64,000 nucleotides of DNA, taken from the NCBI RefSeq assembly GCF_900100275.1, contig NZ_FNET01000001.1:186001-250000 (forward strand), read 5' to 3'. Positions within the stretch are counted from its first letter, which is position 1. The number at the start of each line of letters is the position of its first letter. This DNA comes from Lentzea albidocapillata subsp. violacea. Lineage in GTDB: Bacteria > Actinomycetota > Actinomycetes > Mycobacteriales > Pseudonocardiaceae. A program made the position numbers and the translations under genes. The notes under the pieces are model-generated. The model did no database searches and was not told where the DNA came from. It saw only the letters and a list, made by a program, of their open reading frames with translations. Positions 9,387-19,064 of the stretch are shown piece after piece.

Positions 9387-9400
9387 TGTTAACGCTCACT
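9387..9400. promoter_or_regulatory. LacI-type operator (TGTTAACGCTCACT)
   Basis: Second copy of the motif in the same divergent region, 24 bp before the GH51 GTG start. Two sites in a 165-bp spacer suggest joint control of transporter and arabinofuranosidase genes. Confidence 0.6.
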
Positions 9401-9423
9401 TCCGAGCCAGGGGAGGAAACCCC

Positions 9424-11892
9424 GTGCCCCGCAGACACGTCCTGTTGAGCGCCGCACTCGCGGCCAGCCTGCTCGTCGCCGTTCCCGGATCCGGAGCGGC
9501 TGCCGAAACCGACTACACGCTCAAGATCGACGCCACGAAGAAGGGTCCGTCGATCGACGACTCGATGTACGGCGTCTTCTTCGAGGACATCAACCGCGCC
9601 GCCGACGGCGGCCTGTACGCCGAGCTCGTGCAGAACCGCTCGTTCGAGTACGACCCGGCGGACAACGCGAGCTACCACGGCCTGACCTCCTGGGCACCGC
9701 ACAGCGGCACCGTAGACCTCGCCGACGACACCGGCCGGATGAACGAACGTAACCGCCGTTACCTGAAGCTGGGCCTGCCGGCCGGGGTCATCAACTCCGG
9801 CTACAACAGCGGCATCGCGGTCCAGAGCGGCCAGCGCTACGACTTCTCCGTCTGGGCCCGAGCCGATCAGGCGGCGCAGCTCACCGCCACGATCACCGAT
9901 CCCGCCGGAGCCGCCCTGGGCGACCCGGTGAAGGTCCAGGTCAACGGCGACGGCTGGGCCCGCTACACCGGAACGATCCGCGCGAAGAAGTCCACCACCA
10001 CGGGCAGGCTGCTGGTCACCGGCGGCGGCACCGGGACCCTGCGCCTCGACATGGTCTCGCTGATGCCGCAGGACACCTTCAAGGGTCACGGCCTGCGCCG
10101 CGACCTGGCCGAGAAGATCGCCGCGCTCAAGCCCGGCTTCGTCCGGTTCCCCGGCGGCTGCCTGGTCAACACCGGCAGCCACTACGGCTACGACGCGCCG
10201 GACTTCGAGCGCCGCCGTTCGTACCAGTGGAAGGACACCATCGGCCCGGTCGAGCAGCGTGCCACGAACTGGAACTTCTGGGGCTACAACCAGTCCTACG
10301 GGCTCGGCTACTACGAGTACTTCCAGTTCTCCGAGGACATCGGCGCCATGCCGCTGCCCGTCGTCCCCGCGCTGGTCACCGGCTGCGGCCAGAACCGAGC
10401 CACGGACGACCCGGCGTTGCTGGCCAGGCACGTCCAGGACACGCTCGACCTGATCGAGTTCGCCAACGGTCCCGCCGACTCCACCTGGGGCCGCAAGCGC
10501 GCCGAGATGGGGCATCCCAAGCCGTTCAAGCTGACCCACGTCGGGGTCGGCAACGAGGAGAACCTGCCCGACGAGTTCATGGCCCGCTTCACCCAGTTCC
10601 GCGACGCCATCAACGCGAAGTACCCGGACATCACCGTCGTCAGCAACTCCGGCCCCGACGACACGGGCGGCAACTTCGACCGCCTGTGGCAGCTGAACAA
10701 GCAGGCCGGCGTGAAGATGGTCGACGAGCACTACTACAACAGCCCGAGCTGGTTCCTGGAGAACAACAACCGCTACGACTCCTACGACCGCAACGGCCCC
10801 AAGGTGTTCCTCGGCGAGTACGCCTCGCAGGACAACAGGTACTTCAACGCGCTGAGCGAAGCGGCGTTCATGACCGGTCTCGAACGCAACGCCGACGTCG
10901 TGAAGCTCGCCTCGTACGCACCGCTGCTGGCCAACGAGGACTACGTCCAGTGGCGTCCGGACATGATCTGGTTCAACAACCACGCGTCGTGGGGCTCGGC
11001 CAGCTACGAGATGCAGAAGCTCTTCATGACCAACGTGGGCGACCACGTCGTGCCGAGCACCGCGTCCGCCACGCCGTCCACCCAGGCACCGATCACGGGC
11101 GCGATCGGGCTCTCTACCTGGGCGACCGCGGCCACCTACGACGATGTGAGCGTTACCAGCGCGTCCGGTCAGGCGTTGTTCAGCGACGACTTCTCCGGCA
11201 CCGACGCGCAGTGGACGAAGTCCGGCCGTGGCGCGTGGAACGTCGTGAACGGCGCCTACGTCCAGTCCGACGCGGCCGCCGAGGACACGCTGGTCACGGC
11301 GGGAGACAGGACCTGGCGTGACTACACGCTGAACCTCAAGGCCACGAAGCAGTCCGGCCGCGAGGGCTTCCTCGTCGCGTTCGGCGTGCAGGACACCGGC
11401 AACTACTACTGGTGGAACCTCGGTGGCTGGAACAACACCCAGTCGGCGGTCGAGAAGGCCGTCGGCGGGGCCAAGAGCACGCTGATGACCAACGGCACCC
11501 GCATCGACGCCGGCCGCACGTACGACGTGCGCGTCGAGGTCCGCGGACGTCACGTCGCGCTGTTCCTCGACGGCCAGAAGTGGGGCGAGTTCACCGATGA
11601 CAAGCTCGCCGAGCCGTTCCGGCAGGTCGTCACCCGCGACCTCGCCACCGGGGAGCTGATCGTCAAGGTGGTCAACGCCCAGGACAACGCCGCCCGCACG
11701 CGTATCGACCTCGGCGTCCCGGTGGCGTCGACGGCGCGGGCGACCGTGCTGCAGGGCCGTCCCGACGACGTGAACACCGAGTTCAGCCAGCCGATCCGCT
11801 CGCGTGCCGAGCAGGTCAGGGTGGCGAGCAGCTTCACCCACACGTTCCCGCCCAACTCCGTCACGTTCCTCCGGATCAGGAGCCGCTCGTGA
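9424..11892 (+). CDS. GH51 alpha-L-arabinofuranosidase, secreted
   Basis: 822-aa exported enzyme that releases arabinofuranose from arabinan or arabinoxylan side chains. The GTG start at 9424 is preceded by GGGGAGG and followed by a signal peptide ending GSGAAAE; the upstream ATG at 9361 would put the operator inside the gene. After a CBM4_9-like region (~90-215) comes the GH51 barrel. The acid/base is in VGVGNEEN (~375) and the nucleophile in FLGEYAS (~460). A LamG-like insert (DDFSGTDAQW to FLDGQKWGEF, ~590-725) interrupts the C-terminal sandwich. The stop overlaps the next gene as GTGA. Confidence 0.9.
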   Translation: MPRRHVLLSAALAASLLVAVPGSGAAAETDYTLKIDATKKGPSIDDSMYGVFFEDINRAADGGLYAELVQNRSFEYDPADNASYHGLTSWAPHSGTVDLADDTGRMNERNRRYLKLGLPAGVINSGYNSGIAVQSGQRYDFSVWARADQAAQLTATITDPAGAALGDPVKVQVNGDGWARYTGTIRAKKSTTTGRLLVTGGGTGTLRLDMVSLMPQDTFKGHGLRRDLAEKIAALKPGFVRFPGGCLVNTGSHYGYDAPDFERRRSYQWKDTIGPVEQRATNWNFWGYNQSYGLGYYEYFQFSEDIGAMPLPVVPALVTGCGQNRATDDPALLARHVQDTLDLIEFANGPADSTWGRKRAEMGHPKPFKLTHVGVGNEENLPDEFMARFTQFRDAINAKYPDITVVSNSGPDDTGGNFDRLWQLNKQAGVKMVDEHYYNSPSWFLENNNRYDSYDRNGPKVFLGEYASQDNRYFNALSEAAFMTGLERNADVVKLASYAPLLANEDYVQWRPDMIWFNNHASWGSASYEMQKLFMTNVGDHVVPSTASATPSTQAPITGAIGLSTWATAATYDDVSVTSASGQALFSDDFSGTDAQWTKSGRGAWNVVNGAYVQSDAAAEDTLVTAGDRTWRDYTLNLKATKQSGREGFLVAFGVQDTGNYYWWNLGGWNNTQSAVEKAVGGAKSTLMTNGTRIDAGRTYDVRVEVRGRHVALFLDGQKWGEFTDDKLAEPFRQVVTRDLATGELIVKVVNAQDNAARTRIDLGVPVASTARATVLQGRPDDVNTEFSQPIRSRAEQVRVASSFTHTFPPNSVTFLRIRSRS

Positions 11893-13325
11893 TCACCCGA
11901 CGATCTCTGCTGGCCACGGGCGGCGTGCTCGCCGCGACCGGGGCGCTCAGCTCCGCCGCGCCCGTCGCCACCGCCGCCGAACCCGAGGCAGGGCTGCCGA
12001 CCCGCAACCCGCTCGTCGAACAGCGCGCCGACCCGTTCGTCACGCCGCCGACCGACGGCATGTACTACCTGACCGGGTCCGTGCCCGAGTACGACCGCGT
12101 CGTCATCCGTGGCGCATCCACTCTGGACGGTCTGTCCGCCGCCCGTGAGCGCACCATCTGGCGGCGGCCCGCGTCGGGCAGGATGGGCGGCTACATCTGG
12201 GCGCCTGAACTGCACCGCATCGACGGCAAGTGGTACGTCTACTTCGCCGCCGGCGACAAGGACGAACCGTTCCGGATCCGTACCTACGTGCTGGAGTCGC
12301 CGAACGCCGACCCCCGCGAGGGCGGCTGGGTGCTGCGCGGGCAGATGGTGACGGCGTGGGACACGTTCACACTGGACGCGACCACCTTCACCCACCGGGG
12401 CAAACGCTACTTCCTGTGGGCGCAGAGCGAACCCGGCATCGCCACCAACACCAACCTCTACATCGCCGAGATGGCCTCGCCGCTCGCGCTGAAGACCGCC
12501 CCGGTGCGCATCGCGACGCCGACGCTGCCCTGGGAGGTGCAGGGCTTCAAGGTGAACGAGGGGCCCGCGGTGCTGGTCCGCAACGGCCGCGTGTTCGTGA
12601 CGTTCTCCGCGAGCGCCACCGACGCCCGTTACTGCATGGGCCTGCTGACCGCCGATGAGAACGCGAACCTCCTCGACGCGCGGTCGTGGACGAAGTCGCC
12701 GAACCCGGTGTTCGCGACTCACGTGCCGACATCGCAGTACGGGCCGGGGCACAACTCGTTCACCACGGTCGGTTCCACCGACGTGCTCGTCTACCACGCC
12801 CGCGACTACCGCGACATCACCGGCGACCCGCTGTTCGACCCGAACCGGCACACCCGCGTTCAGAAGCTCCACTGGAACGCGGACGGCACACCGTCGTTCG
12901 GTGTTCCCGTCGGGCGTGGCGGGCCGATCGTGCGGCTGTCGCCGGTGGATGCGCCCTCGCTGGTGGTGCGGCACTACGAGTACCGGCTGCGGGTCGACGG
13001 CAACGTCCGGGACCTCGGCGACAGCCAGTTCCGCTTCGTACCGGGGTTCCTCGGGGCCGGCACGGTCGCGGTGCAGTCGGTGAACTTCCCGGACCGGTAC
13101 GTGCGGGTGGACGGCGACATGATCCGCATCGACCCGTTCGAGGACACCGACGCGTACGGCCGCGCGGCGAGTTTCGTTCGTGTACCGGGACTTGCGGATC
13201 GTGGCGCGGTGTCGCTGCGGGCCGGCGCGGACACGTACCTCGCCCACGACAACGGCCGTGTCGTGTTGTCCAGACCAGGAAGCGACCGCGACGCGCGCCG
13301 ACGTGCCACATTCCGACTCGAATAA
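11889..13325 (+). CDS. GH43 exo-arabinofuranosidase with C-terminal CBM42
   Basis: 478-aa exported enzyme. The N-terminus ITRRSLLATGG is a twin-arginine signal, so it probably leaves the cell folded. The GH43 five-bladed propeller (~40-345) shows the base Asp in RADPFVTP, the pKa-modulating Asp in LDATTFTHRG and the acid Glu in VNEGPAVL. The last ~130 residues, from YEYRLRVDG, form an arabinofuranose-binding AbfB (CBM42) beta-trefoil, with repeats such as VNFPDRYVR and GADTYLAHDNG. This matches the Streptomyces exo-1,5-alpha-L-arabinofuranosidase architecture. It is coupled to the GH51 gene by a 4-bp GTGA overlap. Confidence 0.9.
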   Translation: MITRRSLLATGGVLAATGALSSAAPVATAAEPEAGLPTRNPLVEQRADPFVTPPTDGMYYLTGSVPEYDRVVIRGASTLDGLSAARERTIWRRPASGRMGGYIWAPELHRIDGKWYVYFAAGDKDEPFRIRTYVLESPNADPREGGWVLRGQMVTAWDTFTLDATTFTHRGKRYFLWAQSEPGIATNTNLYIAEMASPLALKTAPVRIATPTLPWEVQGFKVNEGPAVLVRNGRVFVTFSASATDARYCMGLLTADENANLLDARSWTKSPNPVFATHVPTSQYGPGHNSFTTVGSTDVLVYHARDYRDITGDPLFDPNRHTRVQKLHWNADGTPSFGVPVGRGGPIVRLSPVDAPSLVVRHYEYRLRVDGNVRDLGDSQFRFVPGFLGAGTVAVQSVNFPDRYVRVDGDMIRIDPFEDTDAYGRAASFVRVPGLADRGAVSLRAGADTYLAHDNGRVVLSRPGSDRDARRRATFRLE

Positions 13326-13359
13326 GTGGACAATGAGCACTGCATCGAAGCCGACCTGG

Positions 13360-13373
13360 TGTTATCGCTAACA
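13360..13373. promoter_or_regulatory. Arabinose-regulator operator (TGTTATCGCTAACA)
   Basis: 14-mer with TGTTA/TAACA arms, 33 bp before the LacI-gene GTG. The identical sequence is at 63235 and its reverse complement at 15187, which suggests autoregulation plus control of araBDA and the chvE operon. Confidence 0.7.
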
Positions 13374-13406
13374 TCACCGGCTCAGATCGAAGATCGGAGA
13401 CCGCTC

Positions 13407-14420
13407 GTGGAGAAGACGTCGCGTGACGCCGCGATGACCGATGTGGCACGACTTGCCGGGGTGTCGCACCAGACGGTCTCGCGTGTGCTCAACAACCACC
13501 CGAACGTTCGCGAGCAGACCCGGCTGCGGGTGAAGGCCGCCATCAAGGAGCTCGACTACCGGCCCAACCGCGCGGCCCGCGCGCTCGTCACCGGCAAGAC
13601 GCAGCTCATCGGCGTCGTCGCGCAGAACTCGACGCTGTACGGCCCGGCCTCGTTGCTGTCCGCCTTCGAGGAGGCGGCGGGCGAGGCCGGGTTCGCGGTC
13701 AGCGTCGGCAGGGTGAAGGTGCTCGACCGCGACTCCATCGCCGCCGCCGTGGAACGGCACCGCGACCAGCGCGTGGCCGGCATCGTGGTGATCGCGCCGA
13801 ACTCGTCCGCGGCCGACGCGCTCGCCGACGTACCGGCCGGCGTGCCGCTGGTGACCGTGGACGGCGACCCGGACCGCTCCACCCCACTCGTCACCGTCGA
13901 CCAGGCGAAAGGCGCGTTCGAAGCCACGAAGCACCTGATCGACGCGGGCCACGAGACCGTCTGGCACGTGTCGGGCCCCGCCGACTGGTTCGACGCGGCT
14001 GGCCGAGTGGAGGGCTGGCGCGCGGCACTCGACGCCACCTCGGCCGAGGTGCCCCCGGTCGTGGCGGCCGACTGGAGCGCGGCGTCGGGCTACCGGGCAG
14101 GGCAGATGCTGGCCAGGATGCCCGAGGTGACGGCGGTGTTCTGCTCGAACGACCACCTCGCCCTCGGCGTACTGCGGGCGATGAGCGAGCGCGGCAGGAG
14201 GGTGCCGCACGACGTGAGCGTCGTGGGCTTCGACGACGTGCCCGAGGCGGCCTACTTCATCCCGCCGCTCACCACCGTGCGCCCGGACTTCGCCGCGGTA
14301 GCGCACGAGACGCTCGGCCTGCTGCTCGAGCAGGTCAGCGACGGGGAGACGACCCGGCCGCGGCGGACGGTCGCGCCGACCCTGGTGAAGCGGGACAGCG
14401 TGGCGCCGCCACCCCGATAA
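13407..14420 (+). CDS. LacI-family regulator of the arabinose locus
   Basis: 337-aa DNA-binding sugar-responsive repressor. The helix-turn-helix is TDVARLAGVSHQTVSRVL at ~12-30, followed by the hinge DYRPNRAARALVTGKT and a periplasmic-binding-protein-like effector domain (IGVVAQNSTLYGP to the C-terminus). The GTG at 13407, behind GGAGA, was chosen because the ATG at 13326 would include the operator at 13360 in the coding sequence; the ATG at 13435 is another possibility. It lies between the arabinofuranosidase pair and araBDA, so L-arabinose or a related metabolite is the likely inducer. This is a LacI-type protein, not the GntR-type AraR of Bacillus or the AraC of E. coli. Confidence 0.85.
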   Translation: MEKTSRDAAMTDVARLAGVSHQTVSRVLNNHPNVREQTRLRVKAAIKELDYRPNRAARALVTGKTQLIGVVAQNSTLYGPASLLSAFEEAAGEAGFAVSVGRVKVLDRDSIAAAVERHRDQRVAGIVVIAPNSSAADALADVPAGVPLVTVDGDPDRSTPLVTVDQAKGAFEATKHLIDAGHETVWHVSGPADWFDAAGRVEGWRAALDATSAEVPPVVAADWSAASGYRAGQMLARMPEVTAVFCSNDHLALGVLRAMSERGRRVPHDVSVVGFDDVPEAAYFIPPLTTVRPDFAAVAHETLGLLLEQVSDGETTRPRRTVAPTLVKRDSVAPPPR

Positions 14421-14449
14421 CCCACACCGAACCGCGCCGCTGCTTGCCG

Positions 14450-14955
14450 CACGCGGGGTCTTTCGTCCCGCAGTACGACGGCTCCCCGGGTACTCGCTTC
14501 GCGGCGGGCGCGGGTCGGTTGGTTCGTCCCGTCTTGACTGGCGTGTCGTGTCGTTGACACGCCAGTCGGGGATTGCACGCGGGGTCTTCCGTACGGCAGT
14601 ACGAAGGCTCCGTGTACTCGCTTCGCGGGGGGCGCGGCTCGGTTGGTTCGTCCCGCCTTGACTGGCGTGTCGTGTCGTTGACACGCCAGTCGGGGATTGC
14701 ACGCGGGGTCTTCCGTACGGCAGTACGAAAGCTTCCCGGGTACTCGCTTCGCGGCGGGCGCGGCTCGGTTGGTTCGTGCTGTCCCGACTGACGTGTCGCG
14801 TTGTTGACACGCCGGTCGCGGATTGCATGCGGGTCCTTCCGTCCCGTAGGAGAGTACGAAGACTCCTCGCGTACTCGCCTCGCGGCGGGCACGGGATAGC
14901 TCCTCAGCTTCGCCCGGCGAGTCGCGGTCTCGACACGCCGTTTCGTACCCCCGCG
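14450..14955. repeat. Four-unit tandem hairpin repeat, ~125 bp per unit
   Basis: Units begin CACGCGGGGTC or variants at 14450, 14576, 14700 and 14826 (126, 124, 126 and ~130 bp). Each contains GTACTCGC.TCGCGG and, in units 1-2, a perfect 12-bp stem GACTGGCGTGTC...GACACGCCAGTC. The stem is less perfect in unit 3 (GACTGACGTGTC...) and eroded in unit 4. Units 1-3 are close to identical outside indels. Reading frames run through the array on both strands, but units are not all multiples of three and no protein family was recognised, so I treat it as non-coding. It fills most of the gap between the LacI gene and araB. Confidence 0.8.
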
Positions 14956-15186
14956 TGAGCCGCGGACAGCGGGGCTTGGGGGTGCGCGGCCGGAGCAGGC
15001 CACCCCATGGGCGTGGCCCTCGCGGCATCGGCCACGCGGGCGCCGCTGCGCGGCCAGGCGGTCCCAGCGCGGCGCCTGCGCCGTACCGGTCCCGGAGTGG
15101 ACCGGTTTGTCGTGCGCTCACGTCGCACCCATTTCCCTCCCTCACAGGGAAATCACGATGTTTCGGGCACGTCTTGACTCCCTGAT
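14956..15186. other. GC-rich intergenic stretch before araB
   Basis: No gene was seen. It contains short inverted repeats (GCGTGGCC/GGCCACGC near 15012-15040; ATTTCCCT/AGGGAAAT at 15131-15153) and ends in the araB promoter and operator region. Confidence 0.5.
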
Positions 15187-15200
15187 TGTTAGCGATAACA
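15187..15200. promoter_or_regulatory. Arabinose-regulator operator (TGTTAGCGATAACA)
   Basis: Exact reverse complement of the sites at 13360 and 63235. It lies 17 bp before the araB ATG, where repressor binding would block transcription. Confidence 0.7.
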
Positions 15201-15217
15201 CTCAGGTCGTGACTGAC

Positions 15218-16891
15218 ATGACGATCGACCGCGACGCGTGCGTGGTGGGTGTCGACTTCGGCACGCTGTCCGGCCGCGCCGTGGTCGTGCGCGTCCGCGA
15301 CGGCGCCGAGCTCGGCACCGCTGTGCACGAGTACCGCCACGGAGTGGTGGACCAGGTGCTGCCCGCCACCGGCCGGCCGCTGCCGCCGGAGTGGGCGCTG
15401 CAGGTCCCGGCCGACTACCTCGACGTCCTGCGCACCGCCGTCCCGCAGGCTGTCGAGGCGGCCGGGATCTCCGCGGACCAGGTGATCGGCATCGGGACCG
15501 ACTTCACCGCCTGCACGATGGTGCCGGTCACCGCGGACGGCACGCCGCTGTGCGACCTGCCGGAGTTCGCGGAGAACCCGCACGCCTACATCAAGCTCTG
15601 GCGCCACCACGCCGCCCAGCCGCAGGCGGACCGGATCAACGAGCTCGCCCGTCAGCGCAAGGAGCCGTGGCTCGCGCGCTACGGCGGGCTGATCTCCTCG
15701 GAGTGGGAGTTCGCCAAGGGGCTGCAGGTGCTGGAGGAGGCACCGGAGGTCTACGCGGCGATGGCGCACTGGGTCGAGGCCGCCGACTGGATCGTCTGGC
15801 AGCTCACCGGCACCTACACGCGCAACGCCTGCACCGCCGGCTACAAGGGCATCCTCCAGGACGGCCGGTACCCGAGCGACGACTTCCTCGCCGAGCTCAA
15901 CCCCGAGTTCGCGGCCTTCGTCGCGGACAAGCTCGACCACCCGCTGTCCGCGCTCGGCGACCGGGCCGGCGCACTGACCGCGCAGGCCGCGGAGTGGACC
16001 GGGTTGTCCCAGGGCATCGCGGTGGCGGTCGGCAACGTCGACGCCCACGTCACGGCGCCCGCCGCGCAGGCCGTCGGGCCCGGCCAGATGGTCGCGATCA
16101 TGGGCACCTCCACGTGCCACGTGATGAGCGGAGACGTGCTGCGCGAGGTGCCGGGCATGTGCGGCGTCGTCGACGGCGGCATCGTGCCGGGGCTGTGGGG
16201 GTACGAGGCCGGGCAGAGCGGTGTCGGCGACATCTTCGCGTGGTTCCTGCGCAACCAGGTGCCGCCCGCCTACCACGAGCAGGCGAGCGAACGCGGCATC
16301 ACGGTGCACGAGCTGCTCTCGGAGCTGGCGGCCGACCAGCAGGTCGGCGAGCACGGGCTCGTCGCGCTCGACTGGCACAGCGGCAACAGGTCCGTGCTGG
16401 TCGACCACGAACTGTCCGGTGTGGTCGTCGGTCAGACGCTCGCCACGAAGGCCGAGGACGTCTACCGCGCGTTGCTGGAGGCCACGGCGTTCGGCACGCG
16501 GATGATCATCGACACCTTCACCGACGCGGGCGTGCCGGTGACCGAGTTCGTCATCGCCGGCGGGCTCGTCAAGAACACGCTGATGATGCAGATCTACGCC
16601 GACGTCGTGAACCTGCCGCTGTCGGTGATCGGTTCGGAGCAGGGCCCTGCGCTCGGCTCCGCGATGCACGCCGCGGTGGCGGCGGGCGCGTACCAGGACA
16701 TCCGCGCGGCGGCGGACTCGATGGGATCGGTGCGGCGCAACGTCTTCACTCCCGTTGAGGAGAACGTCGAGGCGTACGAACGGCTCTTCCACGACTACCT
16801 CGAACTGCACGACTACTTCGGCCGGGGTGCCAACGATGTCATGCACCGGCTGCGTGAGTACCGCCGCGCCGCCCTGGAGGGGAAGAGCTGA
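15218..16891 (+). CDS. araB: Ribulokinase
   Basis: 557-aa FGGY-family kinase phosphorylating L-ribulose to L-ribulose 5-phosphate, the second step of L-arabinose catabolism. The N-terminal lobe starts VVGVDFGTLSGRAVVV (phosphate loop) and continues IGIGTDFTACTM. The C-terminal lobe has IMGTSTCHV, GGIVPGLWGYEAGQS, EATAFGTRMIIDTF and IAGGLVKNTLMMQIYADV. Length fits AraB (~560). Start: the ATG at 15218 has CAGG 11 bp upstream; the GTG at 15209 is in frame and could serve if the message is leaderless. The stop overlaps araD by one base (TGATG). Confidence 0.93.
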   Translation: MTIDRDACVVGVDFGTLSGRAVVVRVRDGAELGTAVHEYRHGVVDQVLPATGRPLPPEWALQVPADYLDVLRTAVPQAVEAAGISADQVIGIGTDFTACTMVPVTADGTPLCDLPEFAENPHAYIKLWRHHAAQPQADRINELARQRKEPWLARYGGLISSEWEFAKGLQVLEEAPEVYAAMAHWVEAADWIVWQLTGTYTRNACTAGYKGILQDGRYPSDDFLAELNPEFAAFVADKLDHPLSALGDRAGALTAQAAEWTGLSQGIAVAVGNVDAHVTAPAAQAVGPGQMVAIMGTSTCHVMSGDVLREVPGMCGVVDGGIVPGLWGYEAGQSGVGDIFAWFLRNQVPPAYHEQASERGITVHELLSELAADQQVGEHGLVALDWHSGNRSVLVDHELSGVVVGQTLATKAEDVYRALLEATAFGTRMIIDTFTDAGVPVTEFVIAGGLVKNTLMMQIYADVVNLPLSVIGSEQGPALGSAMHAAVAAGAYQDIRAAADSMGSVRRNVFTPVEENVEAYERLFHDYLELHDYFGRGANDVMHRLREYRRAALEGKS

Positions 16892-17544
16892 TGTCCGCAA
16901 CGGCAGAACTTCGCCGCACGGTCGCCGAACTCCACCGCGAGCTGACCCGCTACGAGCTGGTGAGCTGGACGGCGGGCAACGTGTCGGCGCGGGTGCCCGG
17001 CCACGAGCTGATGGTGATCAAGCCGTCCGGGGTGTCCTACGACGAGCTGGGACCGCACGCGATGGTCGTGACCGACCTGCACGGCACCCTCGTCGAGGGT
17101 GAGCTCGCGCCGTCCTCCGACACCGCGGCCCACGCTTACGTGTACCGGCACATGCCCCACGTCGGCGGCGTCGTGCACACGCATTCTCCTTACGCGACAG
17201 CGTGGGCGGCGCGCGGCGAGCCCATCCCGTGCGTGCTCACCATGATCGCGGACGAGTTCGGCGGCGCCATCCCCGTCGGGCCGTTCGCGTTGATCGGCGA
17301 CGACTCGATCGGCAAGGGGATCGTGGAAACCCTCAGTGCCAGCAGGTCTCCTGCCGTGCTGATGCGCAACCACGGCCCGTTCACCGTCGGCGCGACCGCC
17401 CGCGCAGCCGTGAAAGCCGCGGTGCTGGTGGAGGACGTCGCCCGCACCGTCCACTTCGCACTCCAGCTCGGCAAGCCGGACGTGATCGAGCAAGAGCACG
17501 TCGACCGGCTCTACGAGCGCTACCAGAACGTTTACGGCCAGTGA
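16891..17544 (+). CDS. araD: L-ribulose-5-phosphate 4-epimerase
   Basis: 217-aa class II aldolase/adducin-type zinc enzyme making D-xylulose 5-phosphate, which enters the pentose phosphate pathway. Visible motifs are [26 protein letters not shown], the metal ligands in [16 protein letters not shown], and [11 protein letters not shown]. Its ATG overlaps the araB stop by one base and araA follows after 17 bp with AAGGAG, so araB-araD-araA form one transcript. Confidence 0.93.
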   Translation: MSATAELRRTVAELHRELTRYELVSWTAGNVSARVPGHELMVIKPSGVSYDELGPHAMVVTDLHGTLVEGELAPSSDTAAHAYVYRHMPHVGGVVHTHSPYATAWAARGEPIPCVLTMIADEFGGAIPVGPFALIGDDSIGKGIVETLSASRSPAVLMRNHGPFTVGATARAAVKAAVLVEDVARTVHFALQLGKPDVIEQEHVDRLYERYQNVYGQ

Positions 17545-17561
17545 GCCCAGAAGGAGAGCAC

Positions 17562-19064
17562 ATGCCGGACAAGCCCCAGATCTGGTTCCTCACCGGCAGC
17601 CAGCACCTCTACGGCCCCGAGACGCTCGACCAGGTCGCGGCCCAGTCCCAGCAGATCCAGCGGATGCTCACCGAGTCCGGCCGGATCAGCGCGGAGATCG
17701 TGTGGAAGCCGGTGCTGACCGACTCCGGCGCCATCCGCGCGATCATGCAGGAGGCGAACAACGACCCGTCGTGCGTCGGCGTGATCGCGTGGATGCACAC
17801 GTTCTCGCCCGCGAAGATGTGGATCACCGGGCTGGACCTGCTGCGCAAACCGTTGCTGCACCTGCACACGCAGCTCAACGAGGCGCTGCCGTGGTCCACC
17901 ATCGACATGGACTTCATGAACCTCAACCAGGCCGCGCACGGCGACCGCGAGTTCGCCTACGTGCAGACCCGGATCGGGGTGGCGCGCAAGACGGTCGCCG
18001 GGCACGCGAGTGATCCCGTGGTGGCCGAGCGGATCGACGGCTGGGCCCGTGCCGCCGCCGGTCGCGCGCACCTGCGCGGCCTGAAGCTGGCGCGGTTCGG
18101 CGACAACATGCGCGACGTCGCCGTGACCGAGGGCGACAAGGTCGAGGCGGAGCTGCGGTTCGGCGTCTCGGTCAACACCTACGGCGTCAACGATCTCGTC
18201 GCCGTGGTCGACGCCGTGCCCGACGCGAGCATCGACCTGCTCGTCGCCGACTACGCCGAGACCTACCGGCTTTCGGCGGAGCTGGCGCGCGGGGGAGAGC
18301 GGCACGACTCACTGCGCTACGCGGCCCGGATCGAGATCGGGCTGCGGTCCTTTTTGGACGACGGCGGGTTCGGGGCGTTCACCACGAACTTCCAGGACCT
18401 CGGCGGGTTGCGGCAGCTACCCGGTCTCGCCGTGCAACGGCTGATGGCGGACGGCTACGGCTTCGGCGGCGAGGGCGACTGGAAGACCTCGGCGCTGCTC
18501 GCGGCCGTGAAGGCGATGGGCACCGGCACCGGCCGCGGCACGTCGTTCATGGAGGACTACACCTACCACTTCGGGCCGGGCGAGCCGAAGATCCTCGGCG
18601 CCCACATGCTGGAGGTCTGCCCGACGATCGCCGCGGCGCAGCCGTCCTGCGAGATCCACCCGCTGGGCATCGGCGACCGCGAGGACCCGGTGCGGCTGGT
18701 GTTCGACGCCCAGCCCGGACCTGCCGTGGTGGTCGGTCTGGCCGACATGGGCGACCGGTTCCGCCTGGTGGCCAACGAGGTCACGGTGGTCGAGCCGGAC
18801 GAGCCGCTGCCGAAGCTGCCGGTCGCACGGGCCGTCTGGAAGCCGGCGCCGTCGCTCTCGACGTCCGCGGAGTGCTGGCTCACCGCGGGCGGCCCGCACC
18901 ACACGGTGATGACGCAGGCGGTCGGGGCCGAGGTGCTGCGCGACTTCGCGCAGATGGCCGCCACGGAGCTCGTGCTCATCGACTCCGCGACGACGCCGGC
19001 CTCGTTCACCGACCGGCTGCGCTGGAACTCCGCCTATCACCGCCTGGCGCTGGGAATCAGCTGA
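17562..19064 (+). CDS. araA: L-arabinose isomerase
   Basis: 500-aa cytosolic isomerase converting L-arabinose to L-ribulose, the first pathway step. The N-terminus [16 protein letters not shown] is highly conserved in AraA, as are [43 protein letters not shown] and MEDYTYHF. The last holds a metal-binding Glu region. The ATG at 17562 has AAGGAG 7 bp upstream. The gene ends the araBDA unit and overlaps the convergent hydrolase gene by 28 bp at the 3' ends. No terminator-like hairpin was found there. Confidence 0.95.
   Translation: MPDKPQIWFLTGSQHLYGPETLDQVAAQSQQIQRMLTESGRISAEIVWKPVLTDSGAIRAIMQEANNDPSCVGVIAWMHTFSPAKMWITGLDLLRKPLLHLHTQLNEALPWSTIDMDFMNLNQAAHGDREFAYVQTRIGVARKTVAGHASDPVVAERIDGWARAAAGRAHLRGLKLARFGDNMRDVAVTEGDKVEAELRFGVSVNTYGVNDLVAVVDAVPDASIDLLVADYAETYRLSAELARGGERHDSLRYAARIEIGLRSFLDDGGFGAFTTNFQDLGGLRQLPGLAVQRLMADGYGFGGEGDWKTSALLAAVKAMGTGTGRGTSFMEDYTYHFGPGEPKILGAHMLEVCPTIAAAQPSCEIHPLGIGDREDPVRLVFDAQPGPAVVVGLADMGDRFRLVANEVTVVEPDEPLPKLPVARAVWKPAPSLSTSAECWLTAGGPHHTVMTQAVGAEVLRDFAQMAATELVLIDSATTPASFTDRLRWNSAYHRLALGIS

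Noticed and set aside
9316-11841. Long minus-strand frame opposite GH51
   Set aside because: Antisense shadow of a well-supported gene; composition is biased and no motifs are present.
13326-13406. Upstream ATG start for the arabinose-locus LacI gene
   Set aside because: It would put the operator inside the gene and add a non-conserved N-terminal extension; GTG 13407 fits the family better.
14450-14955. Tandem repeats as a CRISPR array
   Set aside because: Units are ~125 bp and contiguous without unique spacers, and no cas genes are nearby.
14252-16900. Long minus-strand frame through the repeat array and araB
   Set aside because: It reads antisense to araB and through non-coding repeats; no protein family is recognisable.
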